35,315 nucleotides of DNA from Vicinamibacterales bacterium (GTDB lineage Bacteria > Acidobacteriota > Vicinamibacteria > Vicinamibacterales > UBA8438): contig CALLXD010000007.1 in the NCBI GenBank assembly GCA_937766455.1, positions 1-35,315 on the forward strand. The letters are read 5' to 3'. Both the position numbers and the translations under genes were made by a program. The stretch's first letter is position 1; the number at the start of each line of letters is the position of its first letter. Below, piece by piece: positions 19,876 through 28,198 of this stretch. The notes under the pieces were generated by a model. It was not told the origin of the DNA. It did not search any database and was given only the letters and a program-made list of their open reading frames with translations.

Positions 19876-21885
19876 CTACTCTCTGAGGAACAATCCGCGC
19901 CGATCTCGTTGATCGAAGAGCCGTCGCATCGCGCCCACCCGAGGCAATCCTTCGGGGTCTACCAGTAGTTCCGGGTCGCGTCGTTGCCTGGCGCGTGCGT
20001 CGGCGCGCCAAGCCTGGATCAGGCGCACCGCGATGTCGGCCCGCTCCGCTTCGGGGGCCATGAAATCATACGAGAGACTGGCGTGCCCGGGCAGGCTCCG
20101 GAGCGAGCGCGCCGCAATGAATCGCACCGCCTCATACTGGTCGCCCAGGGCCTCCGCCAGATGGGGCGTCATCCAGCTTGTTCCAGACGCATCCTGGGCC
20201 GGACCCCACCCCATCGCGTCTGCGGTGATCGCGCGAAGGCCGGCGTCGCCCCGTAGCATCCAGAGCAAGCCGGCGGCGACGGTACGGTCGTCGTCGTCAA
20301 GCGGTGGCGGCGGTACGTCGTACCACTCCTCGAGACTGTCGGCCGTCCAGGCGACCGTCTTGTCCAGATGGCAGAGATTGCACGCGTTCGGGCGGCCCAG
20401 TTCGACGGACTCGGTGGCAGAGGGGCTGCTGACCGTGTGGCTCCGCATCGTCTTCAAGAGTCCGTAACTGGTGTACGGCATGTGGCAGTTGTAACAGCGA
20501 CTCCCGGTCGAGTCGGTCTCGTGACGGGTGTGCGCCGCGACCTCGTCGGCCATCGATTCATGACACTGCAGACACGCCTGATCACCTTGCCCGTCGGTCG
20601 ACACCTGGTGCGTGTCGGCCCACTCCGCGACCGAGCGGGTATCGTTAATGCCCTTGTGCAGGTCGTGACAGGAGAAACAACTCAGCGTGCGGTCCGGGTG
20701 GGTCGCTTGCCTGAAGCAGGGGGAGTCGATGAGTCCGTTGTACTCGCGCCCGGACACGCGAATCATCCCATCGGGCCAGAACGACCCCCGCACAAACTCA
20801 GGGTCCGCCTCGATGAGGGCCGTCATCGCCGAGGATGTGCCGTCGATCGAGGGTTGAGTGACGAATCGGCTGTCTCGTAGCTCGTCTCCCGGTCGGTACG
20901 GCAGCCCGGAGGCATTGGCGAGCCGCTCACCGGCCTGGTCGTAGAACTCCCACACGCTGTGACATTGGCCGCAGACCTGCGACGAGCGCTGCGGATCGAG
21001 TTGGGTCGGCATGACGATGGTCGGGTCGCCCACAGGCTCGCCGTCTTGCCGCAGACCAACGTGCATGTCGTACCGCCGAAGGGGATTGCGGTTGGCCTCG
21101 ACGTGGGCCTGTCCAGGTCCATGACACGACTCGCACGAGATACCGAACTCGGCCACCGTCGTGTCCATGGTCTGCGAGTCGAACGGTTCAGACCGGTACG
21201 GTGTGTCAATGGCGGGCTTGCCCTGTGTGGTGTGACACGCGATACAGATCGCGTTCCAGTGGCCGTTCAGCATCGCCAGTGATTGTCCCGGCGGGTGCAG
21301 CACCAACGCGCTGCGCGGTACCCATCGCTGTTCCTCGAGCAGATAGGCCGCCGGCAGGACGTTGAGGGCTCTGTTCTGACCTGTCGCGTACCAGTAGACG
21401 TTCTGGTGATGAGACCCCGTGATCATGACCACCTGTCGCGTGATTCGCGGCCGGGCTTCCGGGGCACCCTCCCATCCGGGGTCGTCGAACTCAGCCCAGA
21501 AGTCGTTGCCGTCACGGCTCAGGAGCATCGGTGCGCCATGGGTATCCTCGACCCGCACATCGTCGAAGTCGGCCCGTACGGTCTCGGGAGTCGCCACCTG
21601 CGTCATCGTGCGATGGAACGAGCCGTACCAGCTCGCGTACTCGGTCGGATGGCACGCCTGGCACGTGTCTGAGGACACGTACCCGTCCCCGTCGAGCTCA
21701 ACAGGGCGGTTGGTGATCTGAGACTCGGCAACCGGTCGGTCAAGCGAGAAGACGGCTGTGAGCCCCAGGGCGGCGGCGGCGGCCAGGAGCAGCAAGATAG
21801 GGAGGTCGGTCCGGATGCGATGCGCGAAGGTCGGGGCGGCGGGGTCGCGAGGCGACTCCTGTCGACGTCCGCGTCGTGCGGTCAT
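19876..21885 (-). CDS. Octaheme c-type cytochrome
   Basis: 669-residue exported or membrane-anchored multiheme protein. An N-terminal helix (ILLLLAAAAALGLTAVF) follows a basic leader. Eight CxxCH heme motifs begin at residues 75, 214, 251, 305, 403, 438, 464 and 502 (CQACH, CIACH, CESCH, CGQCH, CFSCH, CLQCH, CYNCH, CNLCH). The C-terminal ~130 residues have a helical HEAT-like pattern (HLAEALGDQYEAVRFIAARS). The layout resembles the cytochrome c-554-like multiheme proteins with C-terminal repeats found in Acidobacteria and Planctomycetes. Probable role: periplasmic electron carrier or reductase; substrate unknown. I see no lysine-ligated CxxCK motif of the nitrite reductase type. It is co-transcribed with the small membrane protein downstream. 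Confidence 0.92.
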   Translation of the reverse strand: MTARRGRRQESPRDPAAPTFAHRIRTDLPILLLLAAAAALGLTAVFSLDRPVAESQITNRPVELDGDGYVSSDTCQACHPTEYASWYGSFHRTMTQVATPETVRADFDDVRVEDTHGAPMLLSRDGNDFWAEFDDPGWEGAPEARPRITRQVVMITGSHHQNVYWYATGQNRALNVLPAAYLLEEQRWVPRSALVLHPPGQSLAMLNGHWNAICIACHTTQGKPAIDTPYRSEPFDSQTMDTTVAEFGISCESCHGPGQAHVEANRNPLRRYDMHVGLRQDGEPVGDPTIVMPTQLDPQRSSQVCGQCHSVWEFYDQAGERLANASGLPYRPGDELRDSRFVTQPSIDGTSSAMTALIEADPEFVRGSFWPDGMIRVSGREYNGLIDSPCFRQATHPDRTLSCFSCHDLHKGINDTRSVAEWADTHQVSTDGQGDQACLQCHESMADEVAAHTRHETDSTGSRCYNCHMPYTSYGLLKTMRSHTVSSPSATESVELGRPNACNLCHLDKTVAWTADSLEEWYDVPPPPLDDDDRTVAAGLLWMLRGDAGLRAITADAMGWGPAQDASGTSWMTPHLAEALGDQYEAVRFIAARSLRSLPGHASLSYDFMAPEAERADIAVRLIQAWRADARARQRRDPELLVDPEGLPRVGAMRRLFDQRDRRGLFLRE

Positions 21886-21921
21886 GTCGTGAGGCCGGGA
21901 AGGGAACCTGACTTGGGCCGC

Positions 21922-21950
21922 GACCGGGCGCGCAGACGTTGCGCCCGGTC
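21922..21950. other. Hairpin upstream of the octaheme cytochrome gene
   Basis: GACCGGGCGC (21922-21931) pairs with GCGCCCGGTC (21941-21950), a 10-bp perfect stem around a 9-base loop. There is no T-run on either strand. It lies between the lectin-like gene stop (22019) and the cytochrome start (21885), both minus strand, so it might be a rho-assisted end or an RNA-stabilising element. Confidence 0.45.
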
Positions 21951-21969
21951 ACGACACACGTATTCGGCT

Positions 21970-22001
21970 CGTCAGCAATACAGTGCGCGGAGCTGCTGAC
22001 G
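21970..22001. other. Second hairpin downstream of the lectin-like gene
   Basis: CGTCAGCA (21970-21977) pairs with TGCTGACG (21994-22001), an 8-bp perfect stem with a 16-base loop, starting 17 bases after the lectin-like stop on the minus strand. No T-run follows. Together with the neighbouring hairpin it may end or process the transcript. Confidence 0.4.
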
Positions 22002-22018
22002 TGAAAGAGGAGGTGACG

Positions 22019-22663
22019 CTAGTTACCTGCGAAGCAGTAGAAATAGCCGTTTCCACCGGTCGCCTGGAGGTTCGCCTGGCTGCACCCGCGCGAGCCGTGC
22101 GCCGAATTCCAGGAGGCCGGGTTCGCGCCACCGCCGGTCCGATCGAAGTGTCCGACCAGTGCGCTGCCGGCGCCGTCTGCGTTCGACGTCCAGTTGCTGC
22201 AGGTGCTGTCGTCGCTGCCAGAGACCGCGGTCCCGTCCAGATAGGACCCCGTCAGAATGTCGTGCATGTTCGGGTCGTCACCCCGCCCGTTCGTCATGCC
22301 GCCCTTTTCGTTCAGGACGCTTTCCTTCGTCAGCAGGTTCTCGAAGTGCAGCTGGTCGACGTTGCTGGCCACGACGTCGCCTGCGACGTTCTGCCACGGA
22401 CCCGCGCCGATACGGTCACGCGCGTCGACGCCACCCGCACCGGTGGTGCTGAGATACGCGCGCCAGGTCTTGCCGCCGGCCCCGACCGCAGCCGCGAGCG
22501 ACTGGCAGTGCGCGTCCGCGCCCGAAAGACCGCCGAGGTTGGCGCCGTCGCCGGACCCCACGCTACTCAGGAAGAAGGTCATGTCGGCGGCCTGTGCGAA
22601 GACCGGCGACACGCTCAGCCCAGAAATCAGCGCGGCGGCGCCGACAAGCTGCAAAATTCTCAT
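22019..22663 (-). CDS. Secreted lectin-like domain protein
   Basis: 214 residues with a clear signal peptide (MRILQLVGAAALISGLSVSP, cleavage near VFA-QA). The mature part matches a family commonly annotated as lectin or DUF1554-like. It runs MTFFLSSVGSGDGANLGGLS, then GADAHCQSLAAAVGAGGKTW, RAYLSTTG, ARDRIGAGPWQN, GRGDDPNMHDILTGS, CSNWTSNADG and GCSQANLQATGGNGYFYCFA. Four Cys residues in the mature part suggest disulfides, fitting an extracellular C-type-lectin-like fold. Ligand unknown. AAGGAG lies 7 bases before ATG 22663, a strong ribosome-binding site. It is divergent from the TPR lipoprotein gene. Confidence 0.87.
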   Translation of the reverse strand: MRILQLVGAAALISGLSVSPVFAQAADMTFFLSSVGSGDGANLGGLSGADAHCQSLAAAVGAGGKTWRAYLSTTGAGGVDARDRIGAGPWQNVAGDVVASNVDQLHFENLLTKESVLNEKGGMTNGRGDDPNMHDILTGSYLDGTAVSGSDDSTCSNWTSNADGAGSALVGHFDRTGGGANPASWNSAHGSRGCSQANLQATGGNGYFYCFAGN

Positions 22664-22728
22664 GGTGGTGCTCCTTGGTCATGTGCCCCGAGCCAGACGG
22701 TTCAGGGTGAAATTCAGTAATTCCGAAG

Positions 22729-22734
22729 AGTATA
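22729..22734 (-). promoter_or_regulatory. Possible -10 box for the lectin-like gene
   Basis: TATACT on the minus strand, preceded by GC, with a start expected about 57 bases before the ATG. No good -35 is seen at 16-18 bases, so only the -10 supports it. Confidence 0.3.
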
Positions 22735-22786
22735 GCGCGACGGGGGTGTCGACGGGGCTCGGGCGCCGAACGCCACCGGCGTTGCG

Positions 22787-22792
22787 TATACT
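22787..22792 (+). promoter_or_regulatory. Possible -10 box for the TPR lipoprotein gene
   Basis: TATACT on the plus strand, preceded by TTGCG, about 60 bases before ATG 22853. No matching -35 is visible. It lies just before the 13-base tandem repeat, so the repeat would fall in the early leader. Confidence 0.3.
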
Positions 22793-22796
22793 GGTC

Positions 22797-22822
22797 CCCC
22801 GACCCGCTCCCCCGACCCGCTC
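22797..22822 (+). repeat. 13-base tandem duplication in a divergent spacer
   Basis: CCCCGACCCGCTC occurs twice in a row (22797-22809 and 22810-22822) without mismatch. It sits between the possible -10 and the ribosome-binding site of the TPR gene. It could be a replication-slippage duplication or a doubled operator; nothing in the sequence decides. Confidence 0.7.
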
Positions 22823-22852
22823 ACAGATTGGCACACGGAGGTCGTAGCCGGA

Positions 22853-23509
22853 ATGACTGCAGGAATCAGATACATCGTCACGGTGGTCGCACCGAAGGTG
22901 TGCGCAGCTGGGCTCGTCCTGCTGGGCATGGCGGCCTGCGCGCCCGCATCCGGGCAGACCGCCGGCGAACTCATGCGACAAGCGGAAACGGACTTTCTGG
23001 CTGGTCGCGTCGAAGAGTCGATGGTCAACTTCGACCAGGTCGCGCAGCAGCGCCCCGACGTTGCGCCGCAGCTGTGGCAGCGCGGTATCGCGCTCTACTA
23101 CACGGGGCGCTACGCAGAGTGCCGGCAGCAGTTCGAATCCCATCGGTTGGTCAATCCGGCCGATGTCGAGAACGCGGCTTGGCATTTTCTCTGTGTGGCC
23201 CGGTCTGATGGTGCGGACGCGGCGCTCGCTGCGTTGCTCCCGGTCGGGAGGGATGGTCGCTCGCCGATGCCTGAGATCTACGAGATGTTCGGTGGCCGGA
23301 TGAGCCAGGAAGACGTACTCGCCGCGGCAGGGGACAATGCCCGGGGCCAGTTCTACGCCCATCTCTACCTGGGGCTGTATCAGGAAGCGCTCGGCCAGAC
23401 TGCGGGTGCCCGCGAGTCCATATTGCTGGCCGCCGACGATCGGTTCGCCGCGGCCGGCGGGTACATGCACGGGGTCGCGGTGGTACATCGCGACCGACTG
23501 GATCCGTAG
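22853..23509 (+). CDS. TPR-repeat lipoprotein or secreted protein
   Basis: 218 residues from ATG 22853, with GGAGG about 10 bases upstream. The N-terminus (VCAAGLVLLGMAAC, then APASGQ) looks like a lipoprotein signal with the Cys as modified residue, though Met at -3 is not ideal; alternatively a standard signal is cut near GQT. TPR-like helices follow: AGELMRQAETDFLAGRVEES, VAPQLWQRGIALYYTGRYAE and ARGQFYAHLYLGLYQEALGQ. It resembles NlpI-like TPR proteins. TPRs mediate protein contacts, so a periplasmic scaffold is the likely role; the partner is unknown. It converges with the NHL gene, ending 52 bases from it. Confidence 0.82.
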   Translation: MTAGIRYIVTVVAPKVCAAGLVLLGMAACAPASGQTAGELMRQAETDFLAGRVEESMVNFDQVAQQRPDVAPQLWQRGIALYYTGRYAECRQQFESHRLVNPADVENAAWHFLCVARSDGADAALAALLPVGRDGRSPMPEIYEMFGGRMSQEDVLAAAGDNARGQFYAHLYLGLYQEALGQTAGARESILLAADDRFAAAGGYMHGVAVVHRDRLDP

Positions 23510-23561
23510 CCGGAGGCGGTGTGTTCGACGCACCGGGGCGCGCGACGGGCTCACGCCGCCG

Positions 23562-24671
23562 TCAACGCAATATTCGTATCCGGTGGGCTTCGCTATCGCC
23601 GACATACAATCCGCCGTCGGACGTGGCGAACACGCCGTGAGGCCGATTGAGTCGGCAGCGGAGCGGGTCTGACTCCGGCCCGTCACCACGTTCCCCGTTA
23701 CCGAGTACGGTCGAAATGGTCCCGTCGGTGATGTCGATCATCCGTATGACGTGATTCTCCGTGTCGGCGACGTACAGGGAGCCGTCACGATAGGCCAGCC
23801 CTTTGGGACCGCCCAGGGTGGCGTGCGTCGCTGGTCCGCCGTCGCCGGTGTGGCCCGGTTCCCCGGTACCCGCCACATGATGCAGCGTCTCGGTGTCGAG
23901 CGCGATCCGGTAGATGGCGTTGCCCTCTCGCAGTGCCAGATACAGGTTGCCAGCCGGGTCGAGCGCCATCGCCCGCGGTCCGTTGAGTGGCGTGCCCGCG
24001 AGCGGTGCACCGTCGGGGGTCGGTTCCCGCTCGCCGGTGCCGGCCCAGGTCTCGATGACTCCCGTGGCCGGGTCGACGCGTCGAATCCGATGGTTCCCGA
24101 TGTCGCAGATGAGCAGGCGGCCCGCCGGGTCGAATGCAATGCTGTGGGGTTGGCGAAGCTGTGCCTCGCGGGCCAGTCCGCCATCGCCGGAGAAGCCTGC
24201 CTCGCCAGTGCCGGCCACCGTCGAGATGAGGCTGGTGCTGGCGTCGACCCGTCGTACGACGTGGCTGTCCCGCTCAACAATGAACAGGTGCCCGTCGCTG
24301 TCGAACTGGATCTCGTGCGGCATGTTCAAGGCGGCCTCGGTCGCGGGGCCACCGTCGCCGGCGTAGCCCCGCTGGCCATTGCCCGCGATGGTGGTCGTGC
24401 GCCCGGTGACGAGGTCGAGTCGACGGATGCGTTGGTTGTCGAGATCGCAAAAATAGAGGGCACCATCCGGTCCGATGACGACGCCGTACGGATTGGCCAC
24501 AGCGCCGTCCGAGAAGCCCGCCGCCCCGTTGCCGATGACGGTGGTCACCGTGGCCGCTCCGACGGGCTGCGCGAGGCACAGGAGCGCGCCGGCCAGGATG
24601 AGCCAGTGGGTCGGCTCCGGAGCAGGTCTCGGCCGAGTCCCGAGAGGTGACGAAGTATTCAAGATGCGCAT
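23562..24671 (-). CDS. Secreted six-bladed NHL-repeat protein
   Basis: 369 residues. A signal peptide (THWLILAGALLCLAQPVGA, cleavage near AAT) precedes six repeats of about 55 residues. Each opens with a T-x-x-G-N/T-G-motif (TVIGNGAAG, TIAGNGQRG, TVAGTGEAG, TWAGTGERE, HVAGTGEPG, TVLGNGERG) and ends with a D-x-x-N/H-x-I-R type strand (DNQRIRRLD, NHRIRRVD, NHVIRMID, AHRIRILR). This is the NHL beta-propeller pattern. The protein is exported and probably binds a ligand or partner; enzymatic activity is not indicated. The TPR gene upstream on the same strand stops 119 bases before this ATG, so an operon is possible. Confidence 0.9.
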   Translation of the reverse strand: MRILNTSSPLGTRPRPAPEPTHWLILAGALLCLAQPVGAATVTTVIGNGAAGFSDGAVANPYGVVIGPDGALYFCDLDNQRIRRLDLVTGRTTTIAGNGQRGYAGDGGPATEAALNMPHEIQFDSDGHLFIVERDSHVVRRVDASTSLISTVAGTGEAGFSGDGGLAREAQLRQPHSIAFDPAGRLLICDIGNHRIRRVDPATGVIETWAGTGEREPTPDGAPLAGTPLNGPRAMALDPAGNLYLALREGNAIYRIALDTETLHHVAGTGEPGHTGDGGPATHATLGGPKGLAYRDGSLYVADTENHVIRMIDITDGTISTVLGNGERGDGPESDPLRCRLNRPHGVFATSDGGLYVGDSEAHRIRILR

Positions 24672-24790
24672 ACGTGTCTCACTTCAATCCTCGCCCGCGG
24701 CTCACACGCAGCGAATCTATCGGGCGACTTGCGGCCTTGCAGGCCCCGTGTACGAGCGGACGGCCGGCGATCGACACCTCCCCGACGACT

Positions 24791-25537
24791 TTACAGCGCG
24801 TCGCGGATTGCGCGCGCGCGGCCTTCGAGGGCCAGTGCGTCGTCCGGGCGATTCATTCCACGGAATACGGCGGCGTACTCCTGAAGGATCGTGAGCAGTT
24901 GGTCCTGATCGGGTTCTGCGCGGTCCAACGTGAGGGCCAGCACCTCGCGGTACAACGGCTCGGCGTCCCGGTGACGCCCCTCCCGCAGATACAACCCCGC
25001 CAGCGCAGTCCGGATGACAAGCACGTCCGGGTGACCCGGACCGACCTCCCAGTCGAGGATGCCGAGGGCTCGCTGAAATAGCGGTTCCGCTTCTTCAGAC
25101 TGGTCGAGTACCGCATAGAACACCGCCAGGTCGGCGGCGAAACGCCCCACACGCGGCGACTCGGGTCCATCAATCCGTTCGAGGCGCGCGAGCGCCTCCT
25201 GATAGAGGGGTTCCGCCTCGGCATCCCGCGCCTGCGCGTGGTAGAAGTCGGCGAGGTTGCCCAGCGTGATGGCCAGACGCGGATCGGACGGTTCAAATTC
25301 GAGTGCGACCTGTTCGGCGGCCACGAACCACTGCTCGGCGGCCTCGAAATCCTGGTCCTGGTACGCAAAGGCGGCCGCCTCCATGTACTGTTCCCAGCTT
25401 TGCGTTTGGCAACCCAGGACGCAGACGACCAAGGTCATGAAGACGAGGCGTCGTGTACGGAGTCCCGCCCGCGCGCTCAGTGGGACTCCGTCGCGTGCGC
25501 AATCGCGCGAATTGGACGTGACCGGTTGGCGCACCAT
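24791..25537 (-). CDS. TPR (kinesin-light-chain-like) lipoprotein
   Basis: 248 residues from ATG 25537. The frame extends to 25855 through low-quality sequence opposite the PAS gene, so I reject the longer form. The N-terminus RTRRLVFMTLVVCVLGC fits a lipoprotein signal with LGC before QTQS. At least four TPRs of about 42 residues follow in the kinesin-light-chain style: DQDFEAAEQWFVAAEQVALE, LGNLADFYHAQARDAEAEPL, DLAVFYAVLDQSEEAEPLFQ and LAGLYLREGRHRDAEPLYRE. It is likely an outer-membrane or periplasmic scaffold. ATG 25546 or 25438 are alternative starts. It is divergent from the PAS gene and upstream of the NHL gene. Confidence 0.83.
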   Translation of the reverse strand: MVRQPVTSNSRDCARDGVPLSARAGLRTRRLVFMTLVVCVLGCQTQSWEQYMEAAAFAYQDQDFEAAEQWFVAAEQVALEFEPSDPRLAITLGNLADFYHAQARDAEAEPLYQEALARLERIDGPESPRVGRFAADLAVFYAVLDQSEEAEPLFQRALGILDWEVGPGHPDVLVIRTALAGLYLREGRHRDAEPLYREVLALTLDRAEPDQDQLLTILQEYAAVFRGMNRPDDALALEGRARAIRDAL

Positions 25538-25549
25538 AACAGGCATCGG

Positions 25550-25555
25550 ATTATA
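25550..25555 (-). promoter_or_regulatory. Possible -10 box for the TPR lipoprotein gene
   Basis: A perfect TATAAT on the minus strand, about 12 bases before ATG 25537. The start site would then lie only about 6 bases upstream of the ATG, so the mRNA would be nearly leaderless, or translation begins at a later codon. No -35 match is visible. Confidence 0.35.
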
Positions 25556-25650
25556 GCCCGCAGGACCTGAGACTTTCCCGGTGGACGCCCCAGGTATAGA
25601 CTGCGAGCAGTGATTCGACGCCCACGGCGGAGCGTGGAGGATGGGGGCCC

Positions 25651-26112
25651 ATGTCCAGTATCGCCACCGATGAACTACAAGACGAGATTGCACTCCATTG
25701 GAACTGGTTGGAGGAACAGCCGGACCCTTGTGTCGTGGTGTCGGAGCGGATGGAGTTTGTGTACGCGAACGCGCCGGCCCGGGCGCTCGTGCCGGCTCAG
25801 TGGTTTGGAAAGCACTGCTTCGAGTTGCTGCCGGTGGTGGACCAGACTTGCGCATTCCACTGTCCGAAGATCACCTCCGTCACCGAGGCGACGGAGGTCG
25901 TGTACTGCGAGGAGACCGTGTGTTCGCACGGTTCTGACTGTGACGTGTTCGGCGTGGGTTTGATACCACTGGGCTCCGGTCGGACCGATCGCGGCCGAGC
26001 GGTGATGCTGATGCGCGCCAAGAGCGTCATTACGCCGGGGCTCGACTTCGAAGCCCGACTCGTCAACGACGCGGAAGCCATGCGGGACCGGATCGTGGCC
26101 AGAGGAGCATGA
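25651..26112 (+). CDS. Stand-alone cysteine-rich PAS-like protein
   Basis: 153 residues from ATG 25651, with GGAGG about 10 bases upstream. The first half reads as a PAS domain (PDPCVVVSERMEFVYANAPA, then FGKHCFELLP). It carries seven cysteines, including TCAFHCPK and YCEETVCSHGSDCDVFGVG, a spacing seen in PAS domains of redox or metal sensing regulators. No kinase, helix-turn-helix or cyclase domain is attached and no signal peptide is visible, so it should be cytoplasmic. The stop overlaps the next ATG as ATGA, coupling it to the PQQ dehydrogenase. A sensory or accessory role for that enzyme is inferred from position only. Confidence 0.8.
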   Translation: MSSIATDELQDEIALHWNWLEEQPDPCVVVSERMEFVYANAPARALVPAQWFGKHCFELLPVVDQTCAFHCPKITSVTEATEVVYCEETVCSHGSDCDVFGVGLIPLGSGRTDRGRAVMLMRAKSVITPGLDFEARLVNDAEAMRDRIVARGA

Positions 26113-28070
26113 GAATGACGTCGACCATAACGGCAGTGACGGCCGTCGCGCTGTTAGGCGTCGGCGGTGTGGCCATGGCCCAGACCGGTGAGTGGCGCGC
26201 CTATAGCGCCGACCTGGCCGGAAGCAAGTACTCGGCCCTTGACCAGATCACAGCTGACAACGCGGGCAGTCTGCGGGTGGTGTGGCGGCAGTCGACCATT
26301 CCTGACGCGGTCCGGGAGGGCAGTGAGATTCGCCCGCCGGCGGTGGTGCAGAACACCCCGCTGATGGCGGACGGGCGGCTGTATGTCAGCACCGGTCTTG
26401 GCACGGTCGCGGCGCTGGACGCGACCACCGGCGAGGTGGTGTGGTTCGATCCACTGCCCGAGGGCGTGACGAGCCGTGGGGGCGCCAGTCGTGGCGTGGC
26501 GTATTGGGACGACCCGGAGAGCGACGACGCCCGGGTCGTGGCGGTCATTGGTTCGACGCTCGTCGCACTGAACGCCAGTACGGGGGCCAGGTATCCCGAC
26601 TTCGGCACCGACGGCGAGGTGGATCTGACACAGGGCTACGATACGCGGCCCGTGACCGAGTTTCGGTGGCGGTCGGCCCCGCTTGTGGTCAACGGGGTGG
26701 TGATTATCGGCTCTTTTGGCACCGACTTCACCAATGACACCCAACCGGCGCGCAAAGCGATGCCGCCGGGTGATGTGCGCGGTTTCGACGTGCGTACCGG
26801 CCAGCAGCGCTGGATCTTTCACACGGTGCCGCAGGAGGGCGAGGTGGGGAACGACACCTGGCTTACCGGTCCGAATGAGGATCAGGCGTCGTGGGAGTAC
26901 ACCGGCAACACGAACATGTGGGCCTGGCCCAGTGGGGATGAGGAACTCGGCCTGGTCTACCTCCCATTGTCGACCCCGACCAACGACTACTATGGCGGCC
27001 ACCGCCCAGGCGACAATCTGTTCGCCGAGAGCCTCGTGTGTCTCGATGCCCGAACCGGCGAGCTTGTCTGGCACTTCCAGGCGGTGCACCACGGCGTCTG
27101 GGACTACGACTTCCCGGCCGCGCCGAACCTGATCGATATTACGGTCGATGGTCGCGCCATCAAAGCCGTGGCGTTGGTCAGCAAGCAGGGATTTACCTAC
27201 GTCTTTGATCGAGCCACTGGCGAACCGGTGTGGCCGATAGAAGAGCGTGAGGTGCCCGCAGGGGACGTACCCGGCGAATGGTACGCAGCCACCCAGCCGT
27301 TCCCGACCAAGCCGCCGCCGTTCGAGCACCAAGGGGTGCTGGTGGATGATCTCATCGACTTCACGCCGGAGCTCCGCCGAGAGGCCGAGGAGATCTTGGC
27401 AGGGTATGTGTCGGGTCCGCTGTTCACCCCGCCGACGGTGATCGATCCGAGTCCCGGTGGGACGCGCGGCACGATTCAGTCGCCAGGATTGGTCGGCGGC
27501 GCTGACTGGAACGGAGCAGCCGTCGACCCCGAGACCGGTGTGTTGTATGTGCCAACAGCGCGCACGCCGGCCGTGGTCGGGTTGACCCGGTCGGAGCATC
27601 CGCGGTCGAACGTCGATTTCGTGATGCGAGCCCTTGAGATGGCCGAGGGGCCGCAAGGACTCCCGCTGCTGAAGCCGCCGTATGGCGCCCTCGTGGCGAT
27701 CGACCTCAACGAAGGAGAGATCAAGTGGAGCGTGCCCAACGGCGATGGTCCGCGAAACCATCCCGCGTTGCGCGACTTGGATCTGCCGCCATTGGGACAA
27801 TCGGGACGGGTGTCGCCGCTCGTGACGCGCACGCTGGTTTTTCTGGGCGAGGGGGTCGACCGGGGCATGGTGTTTCTGCCCGGGGGCGTCGGTGGAAAAG
27901 TGCTGCGTGCCTATGACAAGGAGTCAGGCGCGGTGGTGGCCGAGGTAGCGCTCCCTGGCGGCACGAGCGCGGCCCCGATGACCTACATGGCCGGTGGCAA
28001 GCAGTACATCGTCGTCACCGTCGGCTGGACCGATATGGAGAGCGAGTGGGTCGCGCTCGCGCTCCCGTGA
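26109..28070 (+). CDS. PQQ-dependent dehydrogenase (quinoprotein glucose/alcohol dehydrogenase family)
   Basis: 653-residue periplasmic quinoprotein. A signal peptide (ITAVTAVALLGVGGVAMA) is followed by EWRAYSADLAGSKYSALDQI, the start of an eight-bladed propeller. Diagnostic stretches are NMWAWPSGDEELGLVYLPL, TNDYYGGHRPGDNLFAESLV, HHGVWDYDFPAAPNL and AATQPFPTKPPPF, all typical of the membrane-glucose-dehydrogenase-like branch but without its membrane domain. There is no heme motif, so electrons must leave through a separate acceptor, perhaps the cytochrome at 28199. The substrate is an alcohol or sugar, not determined. ATG 26109 overlaps the PAS stop; ATG 26115 is an alternative start. No pqq biosynthesis gene is in the window. 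Confidence 0.93.
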   Translation: MRMTSTITAVTAVALLGVGGVAMAQTGEWRAYSADLAGSKYSALDQITADNAGSLRVVWRQSTIPDAVREGSEIRPPAVVQNTPLMADGRLYVSTGLGTVAALDATTGEVVWFDPLPEGVTSRGGASRGVAYWDDPESDDARVVAVIGSTLVALNASTGARYPDFGTDGEVDLTQGYDTRPVTEFRWRSAPLVVNGVVIIGSFGTDFTNDTQPARKAMPPGDVRGFDVRTGQQRWIFHTVPQEGEVGNDTWLTGPNEDQASWEYTGNTNMWAWPSGDEELGLVYLPLSTPTNDYYGGHRPGDNLFAESLVCLDARTGELVWHFQAVHHGVWDYDFPAAPNLIDITVDGRAIKAVALVSKQGFTYVFDRATGEPVWPIEEREVPAGDVPGEWYAATQPFPTKPPPFEHQGVLVDDLIDFTPELRREAEEILAGYVSGPLFTPPTVIDPSPGGTRGTIQSPGLVGGADWNGAAVDPETGVLYVPTARTPAVVGLTRSEHPRSNVDFVMRALEMAEGPQGLPLLKPPYGALVAIDLNEGEIKWSVPNGDGPRNHPALRDLDLPPLGQSGRVSPLVTRTLVFLGEGVDRGMVFLPGGVGGKVLRAYDKESGAVVAEVALPGGTSAAPMTYMAGGKQYIVVTVGWTDMESEWVALALP

Positions 28071-28198
28071 CCCGTTGGGCACGTAGCACGGGTGCCGAGC
28101 AGGGTGGTACGCAGCCCACGGCGTCGGGCGGGTGATAGGGACGGGGTCGACAGCCGACGCGGGCTCGGGGCCCTCTGGGACGCAACAGGAGACACACG

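Noticed and set aside
25538..25855. Longer N-terminus for the TPR lipoprotein
   Set aside because: It overlaps the divergent PAS gene, is Pro/Ser/Arg-rich and would bury the lipoprotein signal.
26154..27800. 548-codon open frame antisense to the PQQ dehydrogenase
   Set aside because: Arg/His/Pro-rich and unlike any family; it mirrors the codon bias of the real gene.
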